Assembly (NCBI RefSeq): GCF_900110345.1
Contig: NZ_FODJ01000002.1
Span: forward strand, 264,049-328,048
Length of the DNA: 64,000 nucleotides
Origin: Amphibacillus marinus
Lineage (GTDB): Bacteria; Bacillota; Bacilli; Bacillales; Amphibacillaceae
Reading direction: 5' to 3'
Position numbers and translations under genes: made by a program. Of this stretch, positions 27,830 to 36,508 are shown one piece after another; position 1 is the stretch's first letter, and every line of letters begins with the position of its first letter. The notes below the pieces were generated by a model, which saw only the letters and a list, made by a program, of their open reading frames with translations, was not told the origin of the DNA and did not search any database.

Positions 27830-28393
27830 TTACTCCATATAGTTCTCTACTAATTCATAGCTTCGATCTTCTGTTAAATTAGCTAAAACCGCTATCCGTT
27901 CTAAGCTTTCCATTGACCCACCCTCATACTCTTCAGCTGCTTCCTCTGCTGTCTCATCGCGATAGTCAATCCACTCACGCTGCTCTTCTCTTAGCTCTTC
28001 CATTTCGCCTTCCGATAACTGCTCTTCTAATGTATTATAAATTTCATTTAAAAGAGCATCCCATGCTTCAAAGCGCTCTGACTCAAACGCTAGCATTCCT
28101 GCTGTTGTGTCATCTTCTAGGTTTTCACGCATCTCTTCAACTTCATCTCGTGTCTCGTTTAACCTAGCTAGATACGCTTCTCTTAGACCTTCCACCTCTT
28201 CATTGGGATCATCTGGAACTTCACCTTGATCAGCTTCATTATCAATGCCGTTACTATCTTCGTCTTCACTAGGGTCCAGCATTTCTGTATCGTTATCTGG
28301 ATCTGTAGCAGAGTCTTGGTCTGTTGTATTACAAGCAGCTAACACTACAAATAAACTCGCTAATAGCGCTATTAAATATTTATGGTGTTTCAT
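27830..28393 (-). CDS. Lipoprotein with DUF1311/LprI-like domain
   Basis: About 187 residues. The signal peptide has the lipobox VLAAC (Cys21), and an Asp/Glu-rich linker follows. The C-terminal domain of about 100 residues has the pattern of DUF1311/LprI proteins: a Trp and Asn pair (WDALLNEIYNTL), then LREEQREWIDYRD. Relatives in other bacteria inhibit lysozyme; in Bacillaceae the role is unproven. The usual cysteine pair of LprI is absent here. The second ATG (28393) gives a normal signal peptide, although AAAGG is rather distant. Transcribed alone. Confidence 0.75.
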   Translation of the reverse strand: MKHHKYLIALLASLFVVLAACNTTDQDSATDPDNDTEMLDPSEDEDSNGIDNEADQGEVPDDPNEEVEGLREAYLARLNETRDEVEEMRENLEDDTTAGMLAFESERFEAWDALLNEIYNTLEEQLSEGEMEELREEQREWIDYRDETAEEAAEEYEGGSMESLERIAVLANLTEDRSYELVENYME

Positions 28394-28583
28394 TTTGTGA
28401 AAACAACCTTTCATTAGTTTAGGATAGTGTTCATTATGGTTAAATTGCTTGCAAGCTATTTAATTTCTTCTGGTTAACCTTGATAATGGTATACCCCGAT
28501 TTCGAATATAAAAACATTTATTATGACTATTTTAAAAAAATTACAGATGCTGAAAGATAACTTAATAGTGGCTGAGAATGCGT

Positions 28584-28754
28584 TTAACTGATTTCCGCTC
28601 TTCTAACCAATTCACCATTACAATTCGGACAAACATATTTCATTTCATCGCTACATTTCGAGCAAAACATACATCCATGGCCACAGCTGTATGTTGTATC
28701 TTTTAACAATACATTGCATTTCTCACATGTTGTTGATTTCAGATTCAGAAGCAT
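28584..28754 (-). CDS. Small zinc-ribbon protein, DUF1272
   Basis: A 56-residue cytoplasmic protein with eight Cys and one His in zinc-binding spacing: CEKC, then CGHGCMFCSKC, then CPNC, ending with GELVRR. The layout matches the DUF1272 family. It probably binds two structural zinc ions; the function is unknown. A GTG 15 bases upstream is in frame, but the ATG at 28754 is better spaced from AAAGGTGG. Confidence 0.75.
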   Translation of the reverse strand: MLLNLKSTTCEKCNVLLKDTTYSCGHGCMFCSKCSDEMKYVCPNCNGELVRRAEIS

Positions 28755-28900
28755 TATCAATTCCACCACCTTTTTTAGTTATTACAATTATATTAAAATT
28801 CTAATTAACAACAAATGCTTTAAGTAATGATTATGGATTGATATACTTTAATAAATAAGTTGTTTTCATTAAAGTACATTAAAAATTAAGGAGGGTAGCT

Positions 28901-29320
28901 ATGGATGAAATAAATCGGAAGATCATAAATATCTTACAAGAAGAAGGCAGGACATCTATGACTGAATTAGGCATGCGCATTGCCCTTTCCGTACCAGCAG
29001 TTACAGAGAGAGTAAGAAAGCTTGAAGACCAAGGTGTTATTCAGGGTTATAAAGCAATTATTGATCCCGATAAAATAAACAAAGCTATGAAGGCATTTGT
29101 GCTTGTCAAAACTAATCGTTGTCAAGCATTTAAAGAATTTTGTCTTACCACTGCCGATGTAGTTGAGTGTCACCGTCTAACTGGTGAATACAGCTATTTA
29201 GTCAAAATTATCACACACTCAAATGCATCACTTGAGGCATTTATTGATGCTACCATGGCATACGGTCAACCCTATACGATGATTAGCTTGTCCTCACCGT
29301 TAACTGACAAAATTATCTAG
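28901..29320 (+). CDS. Lrp/AsnC family transcriptional regulator
   Basis: A 139-residue regulator. The N-terminal helix-turn-helix (residues 4-50, TSMTELGMRIALSVPAVTERVRKL) is followed by the RAM ligand domain (about 65-135). Lrp-type proteins sense amino acids and often control transport genes. It lies immediately upstream of a transporter of the ACR3/bile-acid-symporter superfamily and probably shares its transcript. Start ATG with AAGGAGGG. Confidence 0.9.
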   Translation: MDEINRKIINILQEEGRTSMTELGMRIALSVPAVTERVRKLEDQGVIQGYKAIIDPDKINKAMKAFVLVKTNRCQAFKEFCLTTADVVECHRLTGEYSYLVKIITHSNASLEAFIDATMAYGQPYTMISLSSPLTDKII

Positions 29321-29344
29321 TTGCAAATTAAAGGGGGTTCCTCC

Positions 29345-30295
29345 ATGCATTCCTCTGAAAAATTTCAATCTTTATTTATTTTACTAGCCATCGGGATAGG
29401 ACTACTCCTTGGCCAAATTACTTTCTTTCAGCAGCACGCTGAATTGTTTATCATTCCATTCTTGTTAATGATGCTGTATGGCCTGTTTTTAACTGTGCCA
29501 ATAACCGGTTTAAAACAAGCATTCAAAAACACCAAATTTTTAAGTGCAAGTATTCTGTTGAATTTCGTCTGGAACCCGCTACTTGCATGGGGATTAGGAG
29601 GCATTTTTCTTTCTGAGCATCCAGCTGTTTGGCTAGGCTTCATTTTATTATTAGTAACACCTTGTACAGATTGGTATTTAATCTTCACTTCTATTGCAAG
29701 GGGCAATTTAGCACTATCGACCTCTATGTTACCAATTAATTTAGTGTTACAATTTATTTTACTTCCAAGCTACCTATTTATCTTTTCTGGAACAGTTGGC
29801 GCATTTGATAGTGGTGCGATTATTGACAGTATTCTTATCGTGCTCTTTGTTCCATTCCTATTTGCAAGCCTGACCAGATTCCTGTTTCGAAAAAAAATTA
29901 GCACACTGCATAATAAGGTTATCCCGTTCTTTGCTTCTAGCCAAATTGTCTTCTTGTGTTTGGCAATTACCGCAATGTTTGCTGCACAAGGCGCAAATTT
30001 ACTTAACAATCTTCAAGTCATTCTACTTGTACTTGTTCCATTTATGTTATTTTTTGTTATTAACTTTTTGGTCGCCCAAACAGTAGGTAAATGGCTCAAG
30101 TTTAATTATGAGGATATAGTCAGTTTAAACATGACGATTATTTCTAGAAACGCACCAGAAGTACTGCCAATTGTTATTATCGCCTTTCCTGACCAGCCGT
30201 TAATTGCGATGGCAATTATTGTTGGGCCATTAATTGAATTGCCTGTGCTATCAATAGTTGCTCAAGGATTGTTGAAGCTAAACAAGCATATTTAA
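29345..30295 (+). CDS. ACR3/bile acid:sodium symporter superfamily transporter
   Basis: A 316-residue integral membrane protein with ten predicted segments, related to arsenite exporters (ACR3) and bile acid:sodium symporters. The TPCTDWYLIFTSIARGN segment corresponds to the conserved PCT region of ACR3. The ACR3 cysteine-arsenite context (APCTAMV) is not preserved, so arsenite export is uncertain; an organic anion or amino-acid-related solute is possible given the Lrp-type regulator next door. The ATG at 29345 has AAAGGGGG; a TTG at 29321 is rejected. The last codons lie in a large palindrome. Confidence 0.72.
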   Translation: MHSSEKFQSLFILLAIGIGLLLGQITFFQQHAELFIIPFLLMMLYGLFLTVPITGLKQAFKNTKFLSASILLNFVWNPLLAWGLGGIFLSEHPAVWLGFILLLVTPCTDWYLIFTSIARGNLALSTSMLPINLVLQFILLPSYLFIFSGTVGAFDSGAIIDSILIVLFVPFLFASLTRFLFRKKISTLHNKVIPFFASSQIVFLCLAITAMFAAQGANLLNNLQVILLVLVPFMLFFVINFLVAQTVGKWLKFNYEDIVSLNMTIISRNAPEVLPIVIIAFPDQPLIAMAIIVGPLIELPVLSIVAQGLLKLNKHI

Positions 30296-30389
30296 AAGAA
30301 CATCCTCAGTTTTGGTATCCACCCCCAAACGTTAGCGTAGAAAAACTAACGTTTGGGGGTCACTACCATTGAAGGATGTTCTTTTAAAT
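30290..30389. repeat. 100-base nested palindrome between convergent genes
   Basis: Outer arms 30290-30306 and 30373-30389 are 17-base perfect complements (TTTAAAAGAACATCCT type). Inner arms 30321-30335 and 30346-30360 are 15-base perfect complements (ACCCCCAAACGTTAG) with a ten-base loop. The segments between inner and outer arms pair only partly (GGTA/TACC). It overlaps the stop of the transporter gene and ends just before the convergent reductase gene. It can act as a bidirectional terminator but is much larger than usual, so it may derive from a miniature element. Confidence 0.75.
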
Positions 30390-30400
30390 TAATGGTGAGC

Positions 30401-31108
30401 TCAATAACCATAGAAACTATCTTTGTTAATTTGACGCTTTGCTATATCTTGGCTTTGTAAATATTCCGCAACCGATTTAACCAATCCGCCTGGTCCAGCC
30501 AGAAAGTAGCTACCAGTGTTTTGATGTTTAGCAATAAAGCTATCAATCTCCTGATGGAGTTGCTCCCTTGTCTTAAGATATTTGACCTTAATAATCTGCT
30601 TGCTTTCCAGCTCAGTAAGTTGATCTTTAAATAAATACCCTTGTTCAGAATCTAGATACAGCAATTCAATTGGTTGTGCGGGTTGCCCTATCGCTTGCTC
30701 CAATTGCTTAAGCATGGCACGGTATGGGGTAATCCCAATTCCTCCAGCAATCCACAATGTTGCGTCTTGTTGATTAAGGGCAAAGGCACCAACAGGTCCA
30801 CCCATTTTAATTGTATCACCGGGCTTTAAATCAAGTAATGCTTGCTTAAACGCGCTTGGCTGTTCCTTAACCATCGTTGTGATGTTAATCACGTTTTCTG
30901 TCGGTGCAGAGGCAATCGAAAACGGTTTAGTTGAATTTTTAATCTTCTTGTGCGTAATTGTAAATAATCCATACTGCCCAGCTTGCCACGTTAAATCACT
31001 AGGCTTTTCAAATGAAAAGGTATAAACGCCTTCTGATTCCTTACTAGACGAAAGAAAGGTTAGTTCCTTCTTTTTAAATACAGCAATCATATCTTTAAAA
31101 AAACTCAT
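30401..31108 (-). CDS. FAD-dependent ferredoxin/flavodoxin reductase-like oxidoreductase
   Basis: A 235-residue protein of the ferredoxin-NADP reductase superfamily. The flavin motif is KPFSIASAP, followed by a glycine-rich phosphate site (GDTIKMGGPVGAF) and the NAD(P) site WIAGGIGITPYRAML. No [2Fe-2S] domain or membrane part is present, so it would pass electrons between NAD(P)H and a separate partner. The ATG at 31108 follows GGGGGGC. It is the last gene of an ArsR-headed four-gene operon, 16 bases after the DUF1801 gene. Confidence 0.82.
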   Translation of the reverse strand: MSFFKDMIAVFKKKELTFLSSSKESEGVYTFSFEKPSDLTWQAGQYGLFTITHKKIKNSTKPFSIASAPTENVINITTMVKEQPSAFKQALLDLKPGDTIKMGGPVGAFALNQQDATLWIAGGIGITPYRAMLKQLEQAIGQPAQPIELLYLDSEQGYLFKDQLTELESKQIIKVKYLKTREQLHQEIDSFIAKHQNTGSYFLAGPGGLVKSVAEYLQSQDIAKRQINKDSFYGY

Positions 31109-31124
31109 TTTCTTGCCCCCCATG

Positions 31125-31496
31125 TTATTTACGGAAAAAGCTATTACAGTTCGCCTTATCCAAAATGTTAAATGCAATCATCTTATCAAGCAGCTCGTAA
31201 TTAACGGGCTTGTTCCACGGAATCCGAATAATCTCTTTGGTGAATTGATAGCCCGCTTCGGCAATATCATTCGCCAAATGCTTAACCGTCACACCTTCTG
31301 GTGAGACTGCTAAGTGCTTCTTCGCTAAACTAAAACCAATAATAAACGTGCCATGATCAGTTAACATGGGTTGATTCCACTTTATTTCTGCCTCAAGCTC
31401 TGGGAACTGTTCTTTAATCCAAGCAAATACCTCTTCAACACGCTCACGTTGCTGCCCGTCAACAACTCCTGCAATAAAATCCGATAAGTTGTCCAT
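31125..31496 (-). CDS. DUF1801/YdhG-like protein (iron chaperone family)
   Basis: A 123-residue small soluble protein of the DUF1801 fold, related to YdhG and the frataxin-like protein Fra. It shows IKWNQPML, then FIIGFSLAKKHLAVSPE. The Bacillus member supports iron delivery. The same motif set here suggests that role, but many family members are uncharacterised. Third gene of the ArsR operon. Start ATG with GGAGGAGCT. Confidence 0.8.
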   Translation of the reverse strand: MDNLSDFIAGVVDGQQRERVEEVFAWIKEQFPELEAEIKWNQPMLTDHGTFIIGFSLAKKHLAVSPEGVTVKHLANDIAEAGYQFTKEIIRIPWNKPVNYELLDKMIAFNILDKANCNSFFRK

Positions 31497-31517
31497 TCTA
31501 GCTCCTCCTCTTTATCC

Positions 31518-31907
31518 TTATCCTTCACCAAGCCATTGTCTGAGTGCATCGACTTTGTAGGTCCAGCCATATTTGGCTCCATTGAATGCCTGATCCATTT
31601 CTTCAAACCCAGTTTGCTCAAGATGAAGAACGGTCTTACCATCCCCCTCTTCTAATGTCCAAGTTACGACTGTATCTATCGGCCCACCAATCCAGGTATA
31701 CGATAGCTTATAGGGCTCGTCTACAACTAAAACCTCACTATCTACCACTAAACTAATTTCCTCGTTGCGAAATTTACATTTATATCCAACAATCGGTTTG
31801 AAGTTGTTTGCCATCACCCACTCAGCTAGTGTGCTTGAATCCGTTAATGCTTGCCATACCTTATGGATTGGGCTGTTAAATTCGAAGTTTAATGATAATT
31901 TAGCCAT
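31518..31907 (-). CDS. SRPBCC/AHSA1-domain protein
   Basis: A 129-residue START-like (AHSA1) protein: it opens LSLNFEFNSPIHKVWQALTD and ends GWTYKVDALRQWLG, the usual pattern. These proteins have a hydrophobic cavity and usually stand next to an ArsR repressor, as here (two bases after it). The ligand is unknown. Start ATG with GAGGAAT. Confidence 0.85.
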   Translation of the reverse strand: MAKLSLNFEFNSPIHKVWQALTDSSTLAEWVMANNFKPIVGYKCKFRNEEISLVVDSEVLVVDEPYKLSYTWIGGPIDTVVTWTLEEGDGKTVLHLEQTGFEEMDQAFNGAKYGWTYKVDALRQWLGEG

Positions 31908-31909
31908 GG

Positions 31910-32230
31910 TTATTCCTCCTCTAATATTTTTTTCAATTGCAAAATGTTTTCATTCCAAAAAACTTCATAGTAGGAGAGCCAGTCTCTGACGACCTTAAGT
32001 GGTCGTGTGTTAGCACGATAACGTGTTTCTCTACCTTCTTTACGATCATAGACAAGATTCGCTGCCTTTAATACCGTTAAATGCTTAGAAACCGCCGTCC
32101 TGCCAATCTCAAAGTGATCTGTTATTCGATAAAGCGGTAACTCCTCTTCCTTTGATAATAGACGTAATAGCTCTCGCCTTGTCGGGTCAGCAATGGCTGC
32201 AAAGACGTCTTGCTCTATTTGATTTTTCAT
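31910..32230 (-). CDS. ArsR/SmtB family transcriptional repressor
   Basis: A 106-residue winged-helix regulator: IADPTRRELLRLLSKEE, then the recognition region ITDHFEIGRTAVSKHLTVL. There is no metal-binding CxC, so it belongs to the metal-independent group paired with SRPBCC genes. The ATG at 32230 has GAGGAGC; a longer frame runs into the operator and is rejected. It heads a four-gene operon (ArsR, SRPBCC, DUF1801, flavin reductase). Two palindromic operators at its promoter argue for autorepression. Confidence 0.87.
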   Translation of the reverse strand: MKNQIEQDVFAAIADPTRRELLRLLSKEEELPLYRITDHFEIGRTAVSKHLTVLKAANLVYDRKEGRETRYRANTRPLKVVRDWLSYYEVFWNENILQLKKILEEE

Positions 32231-32253
32231 GGTCTCAGCTCCTCTAACTATTA

Positions 32254-32302
32254 GACACCATATAGTGTCATAATTATAAGACACTATATGGTGTCATGTC
32301 AA
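32254..32302 (-). promoter_or_regulatory. ArsR operon promoter with paired operators
   Basis: On the minus strand, TTGACA (32297-32302), 18 bases, TATAAT (32273-32278). Two 16-base sites, 32254-32269 and 32280-32295, are exact complements of each other, and each is a dyad of GACAC/GTGTC. One site fills the -35/-10 spacer and the other overlaps the start region. Binding there would block polymerase. The ArsR protein encoded directly downstream is the likely ligand. Confidence 0.82.
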
Positions 32303-32387
32303 CTAAACGCTCTCAAACCTTTTTAAGTACTGTTATAAAATAAGCTTCTTTTAAAAAGTTATCAAGACTAGTTTATTGTAATAAATA

Positions 32388-32418
32388 AAGCTATCAGCAT
32401 GAGTTAAACTGATAGCTT
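32388..32418 (-). terminator. Terminator of the DUF2200 gene
   Basis: AAGCTATCAG pairs with CTGATAGCTT around an 11-base loop, followed on the minus strand by TATTTATTA. It is just past the stop of the DUF2200 gene. Confidence 0.65.
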
Positions 32419-32428
32419 GGCTTGATAA

Positions 32429-32779
32429 TTATTTCCGCAAAATCGTCTCCATCGCTCTTCCCTTTGCTAATTCATCAATTAGCTTGTCCAAATAACGAAT
32501 CTCCTTCATCAAAGGTTCCTCAATTTCCTCAATGCGAACACCACAGATGACACCTTTAATTAAAGAACGAGATGTATTCATCTCAGGAGCCTCGGCAAAA
32601 AACGTCTCAAAATCGATTTCCTTGTCTATTAGGTCAGCTAACATCACTTCGTTATACCCTGTTAACCAGCAGATAATTTCGTCAACTTCTGCCTTTGTCC
32701 GCCCCTTTCTCTCTACTTTAGCTATATATAGCGGATAGACCTTAGCAAAGCTCATCGTATAAATCTTGTGTTTCTTCAT
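32429..32779 (-). CDS. DUF2200 family protein
   Basis: A 116-residue soluble protein recognised as DUF2200 from [17 protein letters not shown], then WLTGY and a C-terminal part with ICGVRVEEIE-like sequence and [13 protein letters not shown]. The function is unknown. The ATG at 32779 follows AGGATAGGTG; a GTG two codons earlier is possible. Single gene. Confidence 0.8.
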   Translation of the reverse strand: MKKHKIYTMSFAKVYPLYIAKVERKGRTKAEVDEIICWLTGYNEVMLADLIDKEIDFETFFAEAPEMNTSRSLIKGVICGVRIEEIEEPLMKEIRYLDKLIDELAKGRAMETILRK

Positions 32780-33109
32780 CTGCACACCTATCCTTTCATC
32801 GTACTGCTGTTATTTTCCTAATTGTCACTTATTAATATGCATTAAAGCTAGTGGCCCTTTAACAAAGCTTGCTAAAAACATACAACTACTAAACTTTTTT
32901 CCTCTTTCCAGCCACATTTATTACTTTCTCTTTGTTTTATTCGCAGGCGTAAAAGACGAATCCTGTGCCTGCAATGCATCTTTAATTATCGATTAAGCGC
33001 GGGTTTTCAACCATTGCATATCACTATTTTAACACAGATGACTTTTATAGCTTCTTCAAGCTACTATAAGCTTAAACATAAGCCTAGAAGAAATGTGCGC
33101 TCTATCTTC

Positions 33110-33973
33110 CTAATTAACCTTTAAGAACTGATGCAATTCATGTAAAATAGCTTGCGCATCATCAACAAACAAGGCGTGACCTGCGTTAACCGGCAGATAG
33201 CTCAGCCTAATATTAGCAGCTACCAAATCCTCAATCAGCTCCAGCGTCATAGCCTTAGAGGTTAGTTGGTCTTTTACTCCCCAAACAACTAACACTGGTG
33301 CCTTAATCTTCTTGACCGCTTCATTTCCGTCTATTAAACCATTTGACTGTGCACTTACATTAAATAAATTTGCCGCGTGCGCTACATCAATAAAATTCTG
33401 TTGTTGAGTGGCACTAATTAAATAGCACTGATACTGTTCCTTACTCGGTTGATGGTCAGCATAAAGTAATTGATCCATAGCATTTCTAAAGAAAGTATGA
33501 TCCTCTGCCTGTTGTGCTTCTATCATCATTGATAGGCCAACATTTTTAGTAAGGTCCTCCTTCTGATCAGCCCTATTACCAGCTTGGTCAAAGGCTGGAT
33601 AGCCTCTTGTAGACATAGATGCAAGTAAAACAAGATGACTAACATGTTTAGGATAATCCGCTGAAAATTGTAGGGCGACACCACCACCATTTGACCAACC
33701 AATCAGATCAAATCGCTCTATACCCAAATGGTCAATAAACAGTTTAATATCGTCTGAAAAGTCTTTCATTGTTTCTATCGGATGATTATAGGTTGAATCA
33801 CCATATCCTCGCAGGTCAATTGCATATATGGTGAATTCATCATCTAGCTGCTTAATTAAAATATCCCATTGTGTGGAAGCTGCCATGTTACCATGGATAA
33901 GAACGACTATGCGCTCTCCACCTGGTCGCTTTATATAGGATAGCGTTTCTCCATTTGACAAGGTTAATTTCAT
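33110..33973 (-). CDS. Alpha/beta hydrolase
   Basis: A 287-residue enzyme with the alpha/beta hydrolase fold. The oxyanion-hole region is LIHGNMAAS, the nucleophile elbow GWSNGG has Ser94, a late Asp lies near VWGVKDQL and the catalytic His in NAGHALF. The cap region is about residues 120-200. The substrate is unknown; it resembles esterases and lactonases of the 3-oxoadipate enol-lactonase branch. The ATG at 33973 follows AAGGAGC. Divergent from the AraC regulator, which may or may not control it. Confidence 0.85.
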   Translation of the reverse strand: MKLTLSNGETLSYIKRPGGERIVVLIHGNMAASTQWDILIKQLDDEFTIYAIDLRGYGDSTYNHPIETMKDFSDDIKLFIDHLGIERFDLIGWSNGGGVALQFSADYPKHVSHLVLLASMSTRGYPAFDQAGNRADQKEDLTKNVGLSMMIEAQQAEDHTFFRNAMDQLLYADHQPSKEQYQCYLISATQQQNFIDVAHAANLFNVSAQSNGLIDGNEAVKKIKAPVLVVWGVKDQLTSKAMTLELIEDLVAANIRLSYLPVNAGHALFVDDAQAILHELHQFLKVN

Positions 33974-34207
33974 AGGTATGCTCCTTTTTAAATTTTTCTC
34001 ATGCAAGTTATTACTTTTGAAAAGTAACGTTACAATGAGATAAGTTGTTTTGCATTGTTCTTTTTGCTAATACATTAAAACTAACAAAACGCCCAAAAAA
34101 GTAAAGGATTTATATTATTATACTTATTATTGCACAAATCAGTTTTAAATAACTTACTTGTTTAGTAATATGAGATTAAATCTAACAAGTTAAAGGAGGG
34201 CTTCTAA

Positions 34208-35083
34208 TTGGCACCAGACAAAGTGTATGGGTTTCGCTTTAAAGGGGAGGTGCAACAGCGCATTGCCGGCTTACATACCATTGGTAAAGAATCACGGACC
34301 AGTCACACTTATAGTTGGGATGGCTTAAAAAGACAAGAACAAGACCGCATTGTCTTTCAGTATACCCTTAATGGGCAAGGCAGAATTCGAATTAAGGATA
34401 ACGTATATACGCTGACAAAAAATGAAGCGTTTCTCATTAACATTCCGAGTGATCATTGCTACTATTTACCTTCAGATTCAGATCACTGGGATTTTATCTT
34501 TATTACACTCTATGGTGAAGAAGCAGCGCGCCATTATCATACCATTACCCACAAGCATGGTCATATCTTTACTATGCCAATTGACACTCGTCCGATTAGA
34601 CACATCTTTAAAATAATTGAAATTATCGAGACAATCGGAATTAAGGATGCCTTTGAAGCTAGCGGTTATGCCTATTCTTTTTTGATGGAGTATTTGCACT
34701 ACTTAGAATTTAAACAACAGCAACAAAGCGAGCGCCCAGCTTCAATTAACAAAGCGGTGGCATTCATTAAAGCACAATATGCTAAGGATATTAGTTTAGA
34801 CAATATTGTCAAAGTTTCAGGCTTGTCTAAATATCACTTTACTCGGTTATTTACGAGGACTTTACACAAAACACCTGTTCAGTATTTAACTAAAGTTCGC
34901 ATTGAACAAGCACTTCAGCTCTTAAGACACACCGATCAATCGATTGATGAGATAGCGAAGACTGTAGGCTATGCATCCCATAATTATTTTAGCAAAGTTT
35001 TTAAAGCTACGCTTGGCGAGACACCGACCCAGTACCGTCAGAATAAGTTTGTCATGCCAGTCGATCGATTATTTATTGATTAA
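34208..35083 (+). CDS. AraC family transcriptional regulator
   Basis: A 291-residue regulator with an N-terminal cupin-like sensor domain (about 20-150) and a C-terminal pair of helix-turn-helix motifs (about 190-280). The second contains IDEIAKTVGYASHNYFSKVFK. TTG is the only start that fits AAAGGAGGG. It lies 110 bases before a GH4 alpha-galactosidase gene on the same strand, so it probably activates that gene in response to an alpha-galactoside. Confidence 0.87.
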   Translation: MAPDKVYGFRFKGEVQQRIAGLHTIGKESRTSHTYSWDGLKRQEQDRIVFQYTLNGQGRIRIKDNVYTLTKNEAFLINIPSDHCYYLPSDSDHWDFIFITLYGEEAARHYHTITHKHGHIFTMPIDTRPIRHIFKIIEIIETIGIKDAFEASGYAYSFLMEYLHYLEFKQQQQSERPASINKAVAFIKAQYAKDISLDNIVKVSGLSKYHFTRLFTRTLHKTPVQYLTKVRIEQALQLLRHTDQSIDEIAKTVGYASHNYFSKVFKATLGETPTQYRQNKFVMPVDRLFID

Positions 35084-35122
35084 GATGGAGCAATATATTG
35101 CACATTTTAACTAAATTTACGG

Positions 35123-35138
35123 TTGTATCCGCTTGCAA
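35123..35138 (-). promoter_or_regulatory. Catabolite-responsive element (cre) upstream of the GH4 gene
   Basis: On the minus strand TTGCAAGCGGATACA matches the Bacillus cre consensus WTGNAANCGNWNNCW at every fixed position. It lies 55 bases before the glycosidase start, where CcpA repression in the presence of glucose is expected. Confidence 0.72.
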
Positions 35139-35192
35139 ATCCCCTTAAGATAAATTTGAAACTAAATTGATTTAAATTAAGGAGTGTATCAT

Positions 35193-36491
35193 ATGTCGAA
35201 AATTACCTTTTTAGGTGCTGGTAGTACCGTATTCGCTAAAAATGTCCTTGGTGATTGCATGACCGTTCCCGCATTGCAGAACTTTGAATTCGCCCTATTT
35301 GATATTGATCATGAGCGTTTGCACGATTCGGAGCTTATGCTTAACAACCTCAAGAAGAGCTTGAATGCTAGGATAACGGTAACGGCTTATCGTAATCGAA
35401 AAGAAGCGTTACGAGATGCTAAATACGTCATTAATGCCATTCAGGTAGGTGGCTATGATCCTTGTACCATTACTGATTTCGAAGCACCTAAAAAATTCGG
35501 CTTACGGCAAACGATCGCTGATACATTAGGCATTGGTGGTATCTTCCGTAACTTAAGAACAATTCCAGTTATGCAGGAATTTGCCCGGGAGATCAAAGAA
35601 GTCTGCCCCGACGCATGGTTTCTGAATTACACAAATCCAATGGCAGTCTTAACAAACGTTATGCTAAAGGAAGGCATTAAAACGGTTGGGTTGTGCCATA
35701 GCGTTCAAGTTTGTGCAGATCACTTGCTTGACTCCTTAGAAATGTCAAAGGATAATATCCAGTGGAAAATTGCTGGTATTAACCATATGGCCTGGCTATT
35801 AGAAATCACCCAAAACGGACAAGACTTGTATCCCGAAATTAAGAAACGAGCGCAAGAGAAACAAAAGCAAAAGCATCACGATATGGTGCGCTTTGAGCTA
35901 ATGGATAAATTCGGGTACTACGTGACTGAATCCTCAGAACACAATGCTGAATATCACCCTTATTTTATCAAAAGTAACTACCCAGAATTAATTGATCGTT
36001 ATAACATTCCTTTAGATGAGTATCCACGGCGATGTGTTCATCAAATTGAAGGCTGGAAGAAGATGCGCGATGACTTAGTCAATGACCATAATCTTCAGCA
36101 CGAACGTAGCCATGAATATGGCTCCTATATTATTGAAGCAATGGAAACAAACCAACCATTTAAAATTGGTGGTAATGTTCTTAATACAGGCCGGTTAATC
36201 TCTAATTTGCCTGATAATGCTGTAGTTGAAGTACCTTGTCTGGTTGATGCTAGCGGGGTAACCCCAACATATGTTGGGGAACTCCCAGAACAGTTAGCCG
36301 CCTTAAATCGGACCAACATTAATACGCAGCTTTTAACGATTGAAGCTGCTCTAACTAGAAAAAAGGAAAAAATTTATCAAGCAGCATTGTTAGACCCTCA
36401 TACAGCTGCTGAGCTGTCAATAGATGACATTGTGGCATTATGTGATGATCTTATCGAACAGCATGGTAATTGGTTACCTGAATATAATTAA
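35193..36491 (+). CDS. melA: Alpha-galactosidase, glycoside hydrolase family 4
   Basis: A 432-residue NAD- and Mn-dependent glycosidase. The Rossmann motif is FLGAGSTVFAKN. NYTNPM and the metal-binding CHSVQ (Cys168, His169) follow, then GINHMAW. FALFDID and the cysteine-metal layout match the MelA subgroup of GH4, acting on melibiose and related alpha-galactosides by an oxidation-elimination mechanism. The ATG at 35193 follows AAGGAG; an in-frame GTG nine bases earlier is rejected. It has a cre site upstream, an AraC regulator before it and an aldo-keto reductase 17 bases after it. No sugar transporter gene is adjacent. Confidence 0.85.
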   Translation: MSKITFLGAGSTVFAKNVLGDCMTVPALQNFEFALFDIDHERLHDSELMLNNLKKSLNARITVTAYRNRKEALRDAKYVINAIQVGGYDPCTITDFEAPKKFGLRQTIADTLGIGGIFRNLRTIPVMQEFAREIKEVCPDAWFLNYTNPMAVLTNVMLKEGIKTVGLCHSVQVCADHLLDSLEMSKDNIQWKIAGINHMAWLLEITQNGQDLYPEIKKRAQEKQKQKHHDMVRFELMDKFGYYVTESSEHNAEYHPYFIKSNYPELIDRYNIPLDEYPRRCVHQIEGWKKMRDDLVNDHNLQHERSHEYGSYIIEAMETNQPFKIGGNVLNTGRLISNLPDNAVVEVPCLVDASGVTPTYVGELPEQLAALNRTNINTQLLTIEAALTRKKEKIYQAALLDPHTAAELSIDDIVALCDDLIEQHGNWLPEYN

Positions 36492-36508
36492 AAAGGGAGA
36501 AGCGAACA

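Noticed and set aside
29345..30295. Arsenite exporter Acr3
   Set aside because: The fold fits, but the conserved cysteine context differs, the regulator next door is of Lrp type and no arsC or ars-type repressor is adjacent. Only the superfamily is claimed.
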